Shown here: one piece after another, positions 24,924-37,698 of the stretch
Position numbering within the stretch: the stretch's first letter is position 1
Layout: every line of letters begins with the position of its first letter
Assembly: GCA_026874595.1 (NCBI GenBank)
Contig: CM049312.1
Location: 77,043,429 to 77,107,428 of the forward strand
Length of the DNA stretch: 64,000 nt
Direction: 5' to 3'
DNA from: Sipunculus nudus
Taxonomy: Eukaryota; Annelida; Sipuncula; Golfingiida; Sipunculidae
Made by a program: the position numbers and the translations under genes
The notes under the pieces: generated by a model
What the model saw: only the letters and a program-made list of their open reading frames with translations
Database searches by the model: none
Told to the model about the DNA's origin: nothing

Positions 24924-26345
24924 GTATCCGCCTAAATCAGAGTGGAACGGGTGAAGTGAGGCATGGATTGAGAGGCAAGGGGAAATAGAGTGTTGCATAT
25001 TAGCATGGATGTCTGAAGCCAAATTGTGCATGTAGGTTGCCCCCCTACCTTAAAATCCAGAAAGCCGTCCAAGTTGTATACATATGCAAAATTTAAGGCA
25101 GATAAGTCAAACCACTACATGTATATGAGTGATTTTAGCCCGTGGCAGACAAACAGATGGACGCTGAGCAAAAATGGTTGCAGGTGACGCAACCAGTTTT
25201 GCGTATGATAAAGAGCTATGTGAGAACTATACACATGCAAAACTTTGGCCCAATCGGTCAAACGGTTCCCAAGATATGAGCTTGGATGTCTGCTGCATAA
25301 ACTAGAATGCAGGTGGCGCCACCTGTCATAAAATCAAGAGAGCTGTCGGGGATGTATAAACCTGCAAAATTTTAGGCAGATTGTCTGAGATATGTCAAAC
25401 CACTGCCGAGATATGAGTGATTTTATCCCATGGCTGACAAACAGACAGGAGCTGTGCAAAAATGGCTGCAGGTGGCGCCACCAGTTTTGCGTATGATGAA
25501 GAGCTATGTGAGATCTATACACATGCAAAATTTTGGCCCAATCGGTCAAAAGGTTCCCGAGATATGAGCTTGGATGTCTGCAGCGTAAACGTGAATGTAG
25601 GTGGTGCCACCTGTCATAAAATCAGAAAAGCTATCCAGGATGTATATGCATGCCGAATTTCAGGTGAATTAGTCAAGTCACTGCAGAGATATGAGTGATT
25701 TTAACCCAAGGCAGACGAACAGATGGAAACTGTGCAAACATGGTTGCAGGTGGCGCCACCATTTTTTTTGTATGTTATAAAGCTCTCCAAGGGCTACATT
25801 TGTGCAAAAAAATTTTCCTGATCGGTCAAACGGTTCCCGAGATATGAGCTTGGATGTCTGTAGCGTAAACGTGAAGGTAGGGGGCGCCACCTGTCATAAA
25901 ATCAGAAAAGATATCCAGGATGTTTACGCTTGACAAATTTCAGGTGAATTAGTCTAGTCACTGCAGAGATATGAGTGATTTTAACCCAAGACAGACGAAC
26001 AGATGGACACTGTGCAAACATGGTTGCAGGTGGCGCCACCATTTTTTGTGTATGTTATAAAGCTCTCCAAGGGCTACATTTGTGCAAAATAATTTTCCTG
26101 ATCAGTCAAACGGTTCCCGAGATATGTGGGTTTATGTTTGGAAACAGACGCACAAACAGAAGCAGAGCGCAGAGGAAAGGTCAGAGGTCAAAACAAAATC
26201 GGGGTACAGCAGTTCACATGTGACCCGAACATAATCCCGGGTTTCGTAAAATTCCGCCCTCTGGACACTTACACTGCGGCGGGGGTGGCGGGGGCGGCGT
26301 GCAGCTGAAAACATAGTATCCGCAAAACTCTGTTTTGGCGGATAC
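24924..26345 (+). mobile_element. Helentron-like (pearl/HINE-type) non-autonomous element
   Basis: The left end GTATCCGCCTAAATCAGAG is an inverted match to the right end (reverse complement GTATCCGCCAAAACAGAG). The right end is itself a hairpin: GTATCCGCAAAAC-TCT-GTTTTGGCGGATAC (26316-26345). The core has about four tandem units of 279-290 bp, each with two copies of a palindromic CAGGTGGCGCCACC box (25313, 25470, 25600, 25749, 25880, 26028). Subterminal inverted repeats, a 3' stem-loop and a tandem core are the known layout of bivalve pearl/HINE elements; the family assignment is inference. Confidence 0.6.
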
Positions 26346-27766
26346 AATTATGGGATCATCAATGGCTTTGTGTTTTTTCTCAACATTTTTTAACAAGTCG
26401 CGTATCTTGTGACCGTGAAGTTATCACTGTGACACTTAAAGTTAACAGACGGATGAACAGACCATGTGTATGCCATAAATAATAAGTCCCATCTACATCC
26501 CGTCATAGATTGGTGTATAATAGAAAGTCTGAAGTTGATAATTCATTGTCGATTAAAATAACTAGACCACTCACCAGTTGTCAAATCTGTTTGTATGCTT
26601 TCTAACATCATGTGCCAATTGCAACATGTACTGTATAAAAGATTCCATCATAATTCAGTATACTGGTAAATCTTTCTGTTTGTGGAATTACTAAGCACAT
26701 GCAAGCATATCTCATGCAGCACTTTATGTTAATGTGAATCACAGCCCAGGAAAAGAGAGCAGTTAACATACAGATGAGTAAATTTTAAGAATATTGAGAC
26801 TTCCAGCTATGTGCTGTGCTATTACTGCAAGAGGATGGATGGCCATTAGTGTTGAGTTTTCGCTGTGACTTGGTTCACAGATCAAAGTAGGCCTTATCAG
26901 TCCAATTTAATCTGAATCACAGATGTCATGAATCAAACACCTATCTCTCCTTCCAATTTAAATGCCACATTGTGCATTAACACCTACTCTCTAGGTATGT
27001 ACAAAGAAAAAGACACTAGATATTGTTAGTCATATTAATATATATAGAGCCGATGCCAGATGCACCTGTCAGTTATCAAATCTTATTCAAAATCCCCAAC
27101 ATGACAAAAACTAATCACTAAAACACTGTCCACTTTGGTCTACCTGCAACTATTTGGAATTCTGATAACGCAACAAAAGTTTCCATAATATAACTGCATT
27201 TTAACAGAGACCGCCTCTTAGTTGGATGTTTGATAAAACAGAAAGTGGAGCAGACAATTATAGCTGAACCACATATGATATGATAATCAAGTACATGTTT
27301 ACTCAATCAGACTCAAGATGTATGGAAAGGACAGATGTTACACATACAAGATTATCAAAACAGATGTTGTGGAAACCTTATAATATATGTATTTAGCATC
27401 GTTTCAACATACTTCTTAATATATTAAATTAAATAATTTATCATATCATATTCACTTACCTTCATCATCACCAGCATCTACTCATATCATGATGATCTGA
27501 CAAGTCATCATTATGATCATTAATTAAGCAGGATACTGACCTTGGGGCTTGCAATTTGCAAATTTACATTCCACAGTTAGTGTAATGTTAAGGTGCATGA
27601 AAAGAAATTATATTCATAATTTTCTTCATGGGATCATTTTCCTTTAAATTTAAAAATTTTTCATTTTACTTGATAATTACTAAAAATATACCTGATAATC
27701 CTATATGATGATAAAAAGTATGACAATGATCCAGCTCCTTGTCTGTCATTTACAGCATTATGCATG

Positions 27767-28201
27767 TGTTACGTAAACATTTCTCAGGGGAAAATATATG
27801 TCTGGCATTCCAACCACTTGGCTAGAAAAGCAAGTTTCACCAGTGAGACAGTTCAGTCCGCTTTTATATGGACTCCTTAACACAGCCCTTTTAAGAGCAT
27901 TCTGCTTTTAGAACGAGATTAATTTATTAACCCAGGAGTCACACTTTCTTGTAAACTGGGTGGTGGTAATTACTTAATTATTTCAAACCAGCGTTCCTCA
28001 GGCCCCATAGTGTTTCATTTTGGATGAGCCCCCATATGTTACAAAGACATTTTGCTCACAGTAAATTATAATCTTATTTGGCCAAACTGGAATTTGAAAC
28101 AATTTCAGTGCCGCACAAGTCCAATGTACCGACTGTTCTGCTAGAAAAGCAAGCTTCACCAACAAGACAGTTAAGTCCGCTTTTATATGGACCCCGTAAC
28201 A
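27767..28201 (-). mobile_element. TRIM (miniature LTR retrotransposon), copy 2
   Basis: Same family as the element at 9356, in reverse orientation and also exactly 435 bp. It runs from TGTTAC to GTAACA, with a 4-bp target duplication CATG on each side (27763-27766, 28202-28205). The full LTR is at 28037-28201; the other LTR (27767-27882) is shortened. The reverse complement of the primer-binding site (TGAGCCCCCA) is at 28025-28034. The tRNA-like part of its LTR is more decayed than in copy 1. Confidence 0.75.
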
Positions 28202-29864
28202 CATGCATCAATCTATGCTTCACAAACACCACTGTTTGATGATGGGAATATATATCACAAAATTGCTTCCAAACAAGAAGGCAGGAAAATTTCTTATTTT
28301 TAAAAATTCAATTACAAAATTTTTGAGTGACAATAACAACAAATGGGCAAAGAGCTCATGAAAACAAAGCAGTTAGTAGTAAGTGAAAATGAAGAATTAT
28401 TGTACATGTTAATTAAAAATATCCATCAAACTGATGGTCAGATTTCTCATTTTGGGGTATCTTGAAACTTGCTTTATGGTACCCCTTGTATAACTGAAAC
28501 ATTTACTGATCAGTATTCACAATTGACTAATGTATTCTAAAAATGCTCTCCGATTAGTCAGCTTCATGTATTTCATAAGATGCCTGCTGTTTGGTCAGTT
28601 TCACCTCATACATAATGCATAAGACAGTAGATATTAATACATAGGGTAACTTAAATCAAATTTTTCACACAGAGAAGGATTTTGGTTTTTTTAAAGACTG
28701 GAGTGTCAAATAAATAATACTGATTAACTGATCACTGATACTAGTTTATTTTCCTCATAATATTTACAAGTCTGTATTGTTCCAATTGCAATAAATAGTT
28801 CACTTCTCCCGAATCAATAACTGAAAATACCAGGAGCAATTACTTCTGATGCAAGTGACTTTAGGTTCCTGTCATTCTAAAGATGAAGATACAAATGAAA
28901 TGGAGAGCCAAATATCTTTTGAATGTATTGGTGAGTTTCATGTTCACATTTCCCTGGCAAGCCTGTAATATGGACCACAGACCGGCACCACACCCTTTCA
29001 GCAGAAGATAAGATATGTTGGATGTGCAAGTTCCACTTACTGATCTCAATGATTTTTTAAGATCTAATGAGTGATAAACTTTGTCAATCCTCCTTTAGTA
29101 ACACAAATATGATAACAACCAGTAGAATAGTGACCAGCTCCAGTTGTCATTAACAAAAACAGAAGAAATTACTCCATTGTTGGTAGTTAAAGACAACCAC
29201 AATGCTTCATTAAACTGCTTTGTTCCAGATTACAAAGCCCTGGACATTTCCTTGAGAAATGGTTCTCATATTTTGAGTTTCTTTTTTGCATCATTTGGTG
29301 GAACTGTTTCAAAAGAAATAATGTATACATGTAATGTTTTCTCCCTCTGTATCAATTCAAATCATTACAAATTTGTATACACTGGCAAAATTTGCACAAT
29401 TCCTGATCTTTTGTCTTCAATAAATTTAGTACAAAGTCCAGCCTTATAAAATGGATTAATTTACAGTCATGAAGCTTTTGTAGCCATCTTCAAAGACAAG
29501 TTTCCAGGCTTGTGTCTACAGGTCTTACTGTCCCTTGGGCCATGAAAATGTATTATTTATAGTTCATGTAACAGTCTGAGAATAGTACTGTAGAATGCAC
29601 ATAAAATAAAAAAAAATGAAGAATAAAACTGCACAAGAAATTACTATTTTTAAAATCAACTTGAGAGGCCTCTGTATAAAGTTCATAAAAAAAATACATG
29701 TGCAACCCACACTACACGACCTGTGCTTGGGGATATGTTATTAATATCCAAATGATACAGAACAGGAACACAGCTTAAACATAGCTCCCCCTTCTGCTGG
29801 GCAACAGAACTAACATAAGGCTATTAATGTTACCGGTACTTCCCCTTGATTTCAGCCCTTTTTC

Positions 29865-30575
29865 AGTAGTGTTGGGACTGATGATGGATTATAACCGATG
29901 ATCGATTGGCTGATGCAAACAATTTGATGATCAATCTTGCATCAACATAATCGATTACAGAGTTCTTCACAAACATTAGACTTTATAATGATGGAGTCAC
30001 GAAGGTTATGCTTTCATGAAATTTCTGCAAACAAAATTTAGAACAATTTGTATTTAAGAATAGATTGACATCTTATTTGACTATAAGAACATGCAAGTTA
30101 TTTTATAGATATATAAACCAATATGTAGTACTATATTTCAATTGAGAGGGTGTACAGGTCAGGGCTTTCAGGAGTGCAGGGTAAGACACAATGTCTTTCG
30201 GACACTTGATTGTGTGGGTCCCAGCATCCATTTGGATGCTTAAAATGTGGCTGTAAAGGACATTGAGAACCAATGGTAGCTCCTGCAGCATTCACTGACC
30301 ATTACATACATTGTGTTAACACTCACTTCACTAACAACTGAAAACCAAAAAATAATTACAATTTACATAATCGACTAATAATATGGATGATGATATTTAC
30401 ACAACCCTTTAAAGTTTGACAAGGATCCCCTCCTCTTATATAAGTATATTTAATTTTACTTGATCAAGAAATTACAACTGATTCCAAAGACTTTTCAAAC
30501 GCAACTTATAATCCATCATTGATCAACATGCTGCCGATGATCGATTATGATCAAGTCAGGGATCCCAACACTACT
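29865..30575. mobile_element. MITE with 13-bp terminal inverted repeats
   Basis: Perfect inverted ends AGTAGTGTTGGGA (29865-29877) and TCCCAACACTACT (30563-30575). Subterminal GATGATCGATT/TATAATCCATCAT boxes are also inverted. Similar GATTATAATCG text at 20680 and 51620 suggests related remnants. A target duplication is not clear. Confidence 0.55.
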
Positions 30576-30830
30576 TTTTAGGCATACAGGTAATAGCATA
30601 AATTTTTTAGTGTAAACAAGGCATTCAGAATCAGAATTATTCATATTATCCTTCAAATCTACAGCTGTGTGATTGAACTTTGACCTTTCAGGTCTGAAGG
30701 AAAAGGATGTATTTTGTGGCTATCATTCACCCCTTCTCTACCTGAAGGTCAGACAGTAGTCCTGGAAACACAAGCCTGTTTGGTCTTATAGTGAGCATGC
30801 ATACAAGACAGATATATAAGACTCACAAAC

Positions 30831-31950
30831 CTTGACTTTTTGTCCGTTTGAACTACTCTGCTGGCCTAGTAATCGTGGAGATAATTGGTCTGCTTGCTGG
30901 TAGGGGGCAGCACCAGCAAGTGGTCCTGCGAGTCCTGATGGTCCTGGCAAGGCTGGTACCTGTGAGCTACTAAACATATTGACGGGAATGGCTGGACTAG
31001 ACTGGGCTGCTGCTGAGAACTCTGGAGGCAACTGTGACAGATAGAGTTCAGGGTGAGCTTCTGCCGAGCTGGCAGGGAATGACTGATTTAAAGCTTGAGG
31101 AAACACATGTTGTGAAAAGGTGTCAGAAGTCCTTGCTAATGAACTGTGTATACTGGATGAACCTGTGCAACTTCGCAATTCACCGGGTTCTACTTTAACT
31201 TCCTCCACTTCGGAGTCACTGTCTATTTCTATTTTAACTGAAGGCATATGGTGGTCTTTGCTATCACATGGTTCTGATGACTGAGACTGGTTCATTGTAT
31301 CTGTGGGGGTGGCAAGATGGCGACTGGTACTGGCTGACTGGGACGTATGACTGGCAGGGCTGTCTAAAGTGTCTCTACTTGCTCCATCAGAACCTGCTTG
31401 TGCTGGCGACATATCTGAAGGAACCGAAAATGCATTTTCTATGTGTATTTCTTGGAATGTTGAGGTTTCATTTTTCATTTGAATATCTGTGGAGTTTGGA
31501 TCATGGTGTTTAGTCCTTTTGCTACTCGGCTCTCCACTTGAGCTTTTTCGAGGACTGGAAAGGTTTTTATCGGGAGCCAATCTATCAGCACCTGCCGGAC
31601 TTGCCTCACTTTCATCATCTTGTGTTGTCTCCACCACATCTTGTACATTTTTACGTTTTGTCTCGTGCGCAAATGAGTCCTGTGATTGAATCTCCTGTAC
31701 TGAAGGCACTGAAGAATCACCGAACGGCTGCTTATCAAATGTGTTCACCAACGCCAAAGGTGAACCGTAAGTTTTATTCAGGTTCACCAATATGATGTCT
31801 GCCTCGTCTAATGTGATGCCAATTAACCCTTCAACTTTGAGCTCCGAACTGTAACGAAGGCCACTGCGACAAAGTGTTGTAATAGCATCGACCAGCAATG
31901 CTCTCATTCGATCAACCTCTGGTTTCAACATGGTGTCAATTACTGGAAAT
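30831..31950 (-). CDS. Constant N-terminal exon of minus-strand lola-like gene
   Basis: Carries the shared N-terminus for all minus-strand zinc-finger cassettes. The acceptor (tttcag) precedes base 31950; ATG is at 31931-31929 (context gacaccATG) and the reading frame stays open for 367 codons to a donor AAG|GTTTGT at 30831/30830, phase 0. Residues 1-52 form a compact conserved domain (MLKPEVDRMR, VDAITTLCRSGL, SELKVEGLIGITLD, DIILV), matching the plus-strand paralog at about 43 of 52 positions. I do not recognise the family; it is not BTB. Residues 60-367 are Ser/Pro/Gln-rich and look disordered. They include a basic NLS-like cluster at 126-142 (SPRK...SSKRTK) and two SUMO consensus sites, VKIE (Lys233) and VKVEP (Lys246), in an acidic patch. 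If splicing is skipped the frame reads only 14 more codons into the intron. Probable role: nuclear transcriptional regulator whose DNA specificity comes from the attached 3' exon. Confidence 0.82.
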
Positions 31951-32418
31951 CTGAAACACAATTATTGATTATCTTTTAATTTTTTTAACAGAGCAATGTT
32001 TAATTTTCTTCAAAAGGAAAATCAACAGAATATTGAGGACACCTTCAAATGATGGTCCCTTTAAATAAACAGATAATTTGTAATGAGCTGGGCAAAAATC
32101 AATGAAAAAATATTTTCTGTAAATCTAGGTGAGCAAAAATTCTGTCAAGACTTTTTTTTTTATATCAAATGATTTCAAAACTGTAGCTGAACATTTTAAG
32201 TAATTAGGCAGATAAGTGACACTGACAAGTTAAAATATTGTTTATTAGAAGGGAAAGAAATGTAAAATTAATTTCCTTGGCTTTGCTAACATTCTCACAA
32301 TTGATAAGGACAGACCCCCCCCCCCCACCACACACACATACAGCCCCATCCCTCCATTACAGCTAACATGGGTGACCCCGTAACACGATTCAGCATTCTA
32401 TCAACACTGCAAAATAAT

Positions 32419-33271
32419 TTTTTACAATTACAATTACAATTATAATTATCACTTAATATAGCGCACTTTTATACTCTAATAGTGAAAGGTGCTTAACAGT
32501 CATTACAGAGTTTTTAAATAAATGAGTCTTTAATCCTGACTTAAATAATTCAACAGACATGTCATCTGTGTTTCTAAGGTTCTGAGGTAAAGCATTCCAA
32601 AGCCTAGGAGCTACCTGAACAAAACAACCGTGTAGAGTTAAAGATAAATTACACCTGGCAGGGATCGGTAACTTGCCAGCTGTGGCTGATCTTAACCGTT
32701 CATTATAATTTAATTTAAGAGCTTCAATCAGATATTCTGGTGCTGCTCCCTTAAAACACTTAAAAGTTAATACTAGAATCTTATATTTAATTCTAAATGG
32801 AATTTTCAGCCAGTGAAGGGCTTTCAGCGAGGGCGAGATGTGGTCATGCTTTCTTAGACCTGTTACAAGGCGAGCACACATATTCTGAATACACTGCAAA
32901 CGGTTCAATTCTTTCTGGGACGCACCAACGAGTAGACTGTTGCAATAATTGACCCTACTCATGACTAATGCTTGAGCTAAAATTTTCCTAAAATTATCTG
33001 TATCTATATAGTGTAATACTCTACACAGTCGTTTTAACATGAGATATGAGGAGGAGCATACTTTATTTATATGCTCTCTACCACTGAGTGTACTACCCAT
33101 ATAAAAACCAAGGTTTCTTACACATTTAGTTGCCTGGATAATATCATCACCAGGAAATATGATGTAAACTTTCATGGATATGCGGACGATCAGCAGTTAT
33201 ACTGTGCATTTGATCCGAAGGACAAAATAAACATTCATGAGACTGTTTCTAGATTTTGTACACACATTTGA
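32419..33271 (-). pseudogene. 5'-inverted CR1-like LINE fragment
   Basis: On the minus strand 33175-32453 encodes the C-terminal part of a non-LTR reverse transcriptase ORF (TKCVRNLGFYMGSTLSGREH, LVMSRVNYCNSLLVGASQKE, KALHWLKIPFRIKYKILVL, APRLWNALPQNLRN, LKTHLF). Its 3' end is a short TAATTG-type tandem tail at 32450-32421. The adjacent 33170-33271 encodes the upstream RT catalytic motif region (YADDQQLYCAFDPKD), but on the plus strand. So the 5' portion is inverted relative to the 3' portion, and the intervening ~30 residues are missing. Dead copy. Confidence 0.75.
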
Positions 33272-35039
33272 CATACTAGGTCAAACAAAGACCCACATGC
33301 CATTATGGGTTGAAATCCAAATTTTTTAGTAGTATTTTCATAGGAACTTTCCCTATTTCGTTCAAAATTTGTAGGAAAAAAAGAAAGAAATATAACTCTT
33401 TTCCCTATGCAGTTCACTTTCATGATCTTATTTGTGGTTTTCCAGAAGATTTCATTAGAACCTGTCCAGAGGATAAAGTAAGAACTTTCTAGGCTGGATG
33501 ATACGGGTTTGTGACTTGCTGGTGGTTGGCCATCAAGCTGGCTGGGAGCGTGTGAAACAAAGACCAATCACTCCAGCTCAGCAGGAAAAAAATCACCAAT
33601 GCTAAAAAACAAACATTTTGTTTACAGCTTCCTCTGATATAGTAATTAAATATCACACATCCCCCTTTTTAAACCATGCAACCGGACTCTATGCACGTAA
33701 GCTATTTTAAAAGAAATCAATAAAACATATTGAAGGACTGCTCTCATTTCAGTGACACAGGTATTCTCATTAAGGGTTAAAGCATATGGTGATAGGCTTA
33801 ACTTTTTTGTTATTGACTCTTCTGTTGAAATTAGAAATTAAAACCTTTAAAAGTAAATTGGTATAAAATTAAAGGTTATATGGTTTTTTTTCTTAACCAC
33901 TGAAGAAAGTTTTTTTTTTTTTCGAAAAAGATTTACCAAATAAAATGTTACAAAAATGTTTTTATTCAAAATTGTTTACTTCTTGAAAAGTAAATATCAA
34001 ATAATTATATATTTTAAAATCATGTTTCTTACATGAAAAATTGGTTCTTACAATTATGAATAACCTCCAAAACTGTCTTTCAGATCAAATGTTAGAATAG
34101 TACAAACTTGTTCAAACCAATATTATATGAGATGAGAGACTAATTCTCAAATTTGAGAAGACACTAATTTTCATATTAAAACTTTAGTTTTTAGTCAAAA
34201 ATATATAAATTTATGAAAAAGAACTCCATGGATGTTTTGATATTTTTTATATTCAGATTATTAGGAACATATATATATGTATATACACATCATTTTATGG
34301 CATACCTGGCATCCAGTTTCTGAAAAATAAAATATATCTTATATATGTTACCAGTTTACCACATACGTATATCTCTCTATTAATTTATTATTTAAAACTA
34401 GTTAACATAAAAATCAGTGACCTTTAAGATACTGATCAGGGTGAAGATATTTCTTTTTAAATTTCCAGGTGCAATAACGGATCAAATATGATACGTATAG
34501 TCAGGCAGTTTTAGCAATACACAAGTCATAAACCACTTTGAATATGGGAACCGAAGCTACTCGATGTTTTGTGGGTGAAAACCCCGACAGGGACAGTGTG
34601 CGCAGTAGTGAACATGATACTGGAGCGATCATTGCATAAATACAAACTAGTAATAAGTCAAACTTGTACAATCATTGAAAAATCCTCAAATTTAAGTATG
34701 TCGCCAAACAGTAGTGCATATTAAGCATTCTTTAGCTGACAAACGATCTCGGCTTTGTGAAGAACACGCGTCGGTAGCTCCCAAAATACAGACAAAGAAT
34801 CTATAGGTCTGCACATTGTGACCAATACGGCAACAGGATAAACTTTCAGAAACCACCATATCCTGTACCAGTTTAACTGTTTGCCACGTGGGGATTTCTG
34901 CATCAAAGTTCCGATCTGGACCAGCTATCTCACCTGGCATGCTTATATTTACATTGTGTGGTTTCATGTCCAATATATTAACTAACCTTGACCTATTTGG
35001 CACAACATGCAACTACTCGCCGGTAACTGTCAGCTGCTG

Positions 35040-35250
35040 AAATTGACCACGGCTGTGCATATATTATGCTAATTAGCCCACCGCACCTGCTCCCAAGATG
35101 GCGCCGGTTGGGCTCGCGATTTGATCGGGTGCCTAGGCTTATAAAATCTTCGCTCACTGACAAATCCGGTCGTTTTGGTCAATATTACACGGCTATCACG
35201 TAAAAAAACTTGTGATATTTTGCAATATAGTCCACATCGGAAATACTTAC
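35040..35250. promoter_or_regulatory. Putative promoter patch in head-to-head interval
   Basis: CpG-richer than its surroundings, with a YY1-like element (CCAAGATGGCGCC) near 35093 and a TATA-like TTATAAAAT at about 35139 on the plus strand. It lies between two divergent genes whose coding exons both start with acceptors. It could be a plus-strand or bidirectional promoter. Only motif evidence supports it. Confidence 0.3.
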
Positions 35251-35420
35251 TCTCTACTGCGGTGAATTGCCTAATTGATTTCGGAATGGAGGCATCAGGG
35301 TTTTAGCTACTCGGCGGCCGCTCCACAAACAATGGATTGTGGGACGATGAGGGCAACTGGTATCTTAGGTGCTCACAAGGTGGCGCCACGAACAGGCACA
35401 GCTGTCAATCAAAGCGTGCC
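35251..35420 (-). other. Candidate untranslated first exon of minus-strand gene
   Basis: On the minus strand a strong donor, AGA|GTAAGTA, lies at 35251/35250, preceded by a GC- and CpG-richer stretch (contains gcggccgccgagtagc). The constant coding exon at 31950 begins with an acceptor and only 19 nt of leader, so an upstream noncoding exon must exist. This is the best candidate seen. The 5' limit is arbitrary. Confidence 0.35.
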
Positions 35421-36049
35421 ACCAGTCAACGATACACAGGTGTCTCTTTGTTCCAGAGATTTAAAAGTCGGCGTCAGTTGTGCCCTCAGAAATATTAACG
35501 GTTAACGTAGGACAAACACATTTACACAAGGGTGCCTGTAGATGGACTGAAGGCCGTTCCTGATATTAATTTCAGAGCACGTTAATAAGTTGGATCCATA
35601 TAGGCCTACATTTCGAGTTGAAAATATCATTATTTGACCGAAAGACTGTGTACATACATAGCTCTTTCAAGTTTGTTTCTAAGTGTTATAACACCTTTAT
35701 CAGTTATAATTACAATTTCAAGAGGCATGTCATTAAAAGAAGAAATTAAGGTAACATTCGCATATTTAATATTTTATGTAATATTCAATAAATTTCTTAA
35801 ACCTGGCAAAATACTCCATCGAACAACTTAATTATATTATGAAAAAGCATTATATTGTCCTTCATTATTGAACTATTCAGCATTAAATGTAGCTAAATCG
35901 ATTGTCTTCAGAAGTGTACGTGTATCCAATATTTTTAAAAACTATGGTTCCTGTAAATATATGAAGAAGAACTAAAAGATGAATTAAATTTTAGTTCCAT
36001 AAATTGGAATAAAAAGAATAGAGGAAGCGCTTCGTCTACTAAAATGTGC

Positions 36050-36052
<3 letters not shown>

Positions 36053-36092
<40 letters not shown>
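36053..36092 (+). repeat. (GA)n microsatellite
   Basis: About 20 GA units in the head-to-head interval. Confidence 0.95.
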
Positions 36093-36094
<2 letters not shown>

Positions 36095-36233
36095 CTGAGC
36101 TTACACGATTATCACACCAAAAACTATTTGCTAAAAATATGTCTATTATCTCACACTATTATTGCAGTCTGGCTGATTATACCCCAAACAGGGACTGAAA
36201 GGTCGAGGTAATCTGTTTGATACGTTGTGTTAG

Positions 36234-36234
<1 letters not shown>

Positions 36235-36289
<55 letters not shown>
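36235..36289 (+). repeat. (TA)n microsatellite
   Basis: About 27 TA units. Confidence 0.95.
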
Positions 36290-36292
<3 letters not shown>

Positions 36293-37053
36293 ACATAATT
36301 ATTTGGTTGTGTACCATAAGTTACAATACTACGGGACCAGAGGTCCGAGTATGCGCAGCAATACTTTAACAAAGAGAAGAACTATGAAAGAAGAAACACA
36401 GAAGAAATATGCTTGAAAGGAAGCTTAAACAATCTTGATTTTGAAATCGCGCAGTACAGTCATCAGTTGGCGAGCACCGAGCGCGATACATTTATATTTT
36501 GCGCCACAGCTGATCACGCCCGATGCAAGCCTTTTCTATTTATGTACAGAAGTAAGCAAACGATTTTAGAACGATTGTTGTATACCTTATAATATTTACA
36601 TTATATTTTATATGTATATTAATATACTTTATATAGTAAGTATGTGAATAGACAACTTTAAAGACTTCTTGTAGGATCTCTCCTACGGTTGAAATAAAAC
36701 AACACAGCAAATTAAGTTTTGAATCAACAACTGGCCGAAAGTTCTGTCCGAATAAGGAATGTTGTTATTACTAAGCCAAAATATGCGGGTATGCGTTTTA
36801 CTCGAGATATGGAGAGTTGCGGGTTACTCAACTTCGCCGGTGCTTAACTTCACCAATTTCCTTATACGCGGAGACCTTAACTGGCTACTAACTAATTTAA
36901 GTGACCCGCCTAAGAGCCATATAGGGTTGGGTCTAAACCCTAGGCCAGCTATACCTAGACACCTGATCATACCCCCCCCCCGACACACACACACACACTG
37001 ACCCAAAGGGCTGCCTATATACTTTATCATACGGACATATATGGGTTTGTCCA

Positions 37054-37059
<6 letters not shown>

Positions 37060-37144
<85 letters not shown>
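37060..37144 (+). repeat. (AT)n microsatellite
   Basis: About 42 uninterrupted AT units, a self-complementary tract able to extrude a cruciform. Confidence 0.95.
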
Positions 37145-37146
<2 letters not shown>

Positions 37147-37652
37147 GTAAAGGCTAATTCTTAATGTCGACCTTAAAGTATCTTTGATTAATAATTATCA
37201 TGTAGCTAGTTTTCAAATTGAATTGCGATTCAAATGTATTAAGATTACCATAAATAACAGACTCATAACTATTTTTTAAATTCAGTTACTTCCCGTGAAT
37301 GTTTTTTTCTGTTGCCATGTGCAGGTTGTCATACAGTTATAAAAAATGGTTCTCATATATTGTCATCTTAATGGACCATTTTCAACATGTGTTTCAGACT
37401 ATCAGTGATACTAAATTCCAATTGCGTGCTCGGAGATCTTTCAGTGAAACGTACTCATAATTCACTCAAAGAAAATCCATTAACGTTTTAAAGGCCTAGG
37501 TTTATCTTCCAGAAAATCGAATTCACATTCCACTAAATTCTATACATTAAGGAAATAATCAGAGAAGTAATAAAAAATTACCACATATATCTTTCTCGGA
37601 AGGGTTTTCTTGATTTATATATGTATCACAACTTGTATCCATCTTACTCGGT

Positions 37653-37653
<1 letters not shown>

Positions 37654-37695
<42 letters not shown>
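37654..37695 (+). repeat. (GA)n microsatellite
   Basis: About 21 GA units. Confidence 0.95.

Positions 37696-37698
<3 letters not shown>

Larger units (their letters stand above)
24367..30830 (-). other. First array intron of minus gene
   Basis: Separates the constant exon from cassette 1. Contains the Helentron-like element, TRIM copy 2 and the 13-bp-TIR MITE; the rest is AT-rich unique or unrecognised sequence. Confidence 0.5.

Noticed and set aside
32453-33175. 240-codon frame as a functional gene
   Set aside because: It is the truncated C-terminal part of a CR1-like retrotransposon ORF, with its catalytic part inverted next to it.
35275-35505. Plus-strand frame of 76 codons in the CpG-rich patch
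   Set aside because: No recognisable domain; long frames arise easily where stop codons are rare in GC-richer DNA.
36151-36372. Open frame through the (TA)n tract
   Set aside because: Encodes only an Ile-Tyr repeat from the microsatellite.
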